Positions 4,481 to 6,048 of a DNA stretch of 6,048 bases are shown one piece after another; position 1 is the first letter of the stretch, and each line of letters opens with the position of its first letter. The position numbers were made by a program, and so were the translations under genes. The notes under the pieces were generated by a model. The model searched no databases and was not told the origin of the DNA. It saw only the letters and a list, made by a program, of their open reading frames with translations. Where the stretch lies: positions 1 through 6,048 of the forward strand of contig DASQDR010000061.1 in the NCBI GenBank assembly GCA_035634055.1, read 5' to 3'. This DNA comes from JAICTV01 sp035634055. GTDB lineage: Bacteria > Planctomycetota > Phycisphaerae > Tepidisphaerales > Tepidisphaeraceae.

Positions 4481-4606
4481 GAACCTCCCGCCGCGCCGCG
4501 CCCGCCCGCCCGCGCCCTGCTGCTGCTGCCGCTGCTGCTCCCCCCGCTGCTGCCGCTGCCCCCCGCCGCCGACCGTCGCCCTCCGCCGCTCCACCCGCTG
4601 CCGCCG
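4481..4606 (-). other. C/G-skewed leader of ispF with G-quadruplex motif and ribosome binding site
   Basis: The 126-nt spacer between the regulator stop and the ispF ATG has almost no T on the sense (minus) strand. It carries GGGAGG at 4489-4484, three nt before the ATG, as a close-set Shine-Dalgarno sequence. Upstream of that, 4517-4501 reads GGGCGCGGGCGGGCGGG on the minus strand, which fits the canonical four-run G-quadruplex pattern. Further upstream are AGC/GGC triplet runs and two G6 runs (4566-4540 region). In RNA this would lie 20-37 nt ahead of the start codon. I see no terminator for the regulator gene here. Confidence 0.6.
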
Positions 4607-5986
<1,380 letters not shown>

Positions 5987-6048
5987 AGCTTGTCGAATCT
6001 TAGCCAAGCCAGCGGCCGGCGGCACGGGGAGGGAATCGGACTTGCCTT

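Noticed and set aside
4481..4594. Extension of IspF to a GTG at 4594
   Set aside because: It would add only Gln/Gly/Arg low-complexity residues before the canonical IspF N-terminus, and the ATG at 4480 has a GGGAGG sequence.

Overview
The window is a GC-rich stretch of bacterial chromosome in which every gene I can support lies on the minus strand, so the genes read from right to left. The RuvA sequence has a YLQG...RLLGF segment and an ITVKGIGPKKALKAL helix-hairpin-helix. The CysRS has the variant HIGHMVGPVIFD around its HIGH motif. Very short intergenic tandem repeats of the type that give spurious TEARRHGG peptides are also present. Together these suggest Planctomycetota, perhaps Phycisphaerae. 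This is inference from remembered family resemblance, not a search.

Layout, in the direction of transcription: (1) 5986-4607, a complete sigma-54-dependent, NtrC-type response regulator. (2) 4606-4481, a C/G-skewed low-complexity leader with a G-quadruplex motif. (3) 4480-2330, one uninterrupted reading frame that starts as IspF (isoprenoid precursor synthesis) and ends as cysteinyl-tRNA synthetase. No stop codon lies between them; the roughly 55-codon low-complexity linker holds a promoter-like sequence and a near-palindrome just before the CysRS start. (4) 2329-2134, a spacer with two families of short tandem repeats and a degenerate copy of a dispersed repeat. (5) 2133-1652, two small ORFs: a zinc-ribbon plus one membrane helix, then a two-helix membrane protein. 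(6) 1555-1058, ruvC. (7) 1057-842, a repeat-rich spacer. (8) 841-179, ruvA. (9) 178-1, a spacer with a dispersed inverted repeat built on a gatgaacgcg core, and nothing recognisable in 1-87. ruvB is not in the window.

Functionally the genes are mostly housekeeping: Holliday-junction processing (RuvA, RuvC), the MEP isoprenoid pathway (IspF) and tRNA charging (CysRS), next to a two-component regulator whose kinase is not in view. I see no mobile element, CRISPR array, tRNA or rRNA. The most unusual points are the in-frame IspF-CysRS ORF, the degenerate KMSKS loop of the CysRS (DMHAS), and -10-like boxes only 9-13 nt upstream of four start codons that lack a Shine-Dalgarno sequence, which would fit leaderless or nearly leaderless transcripts.
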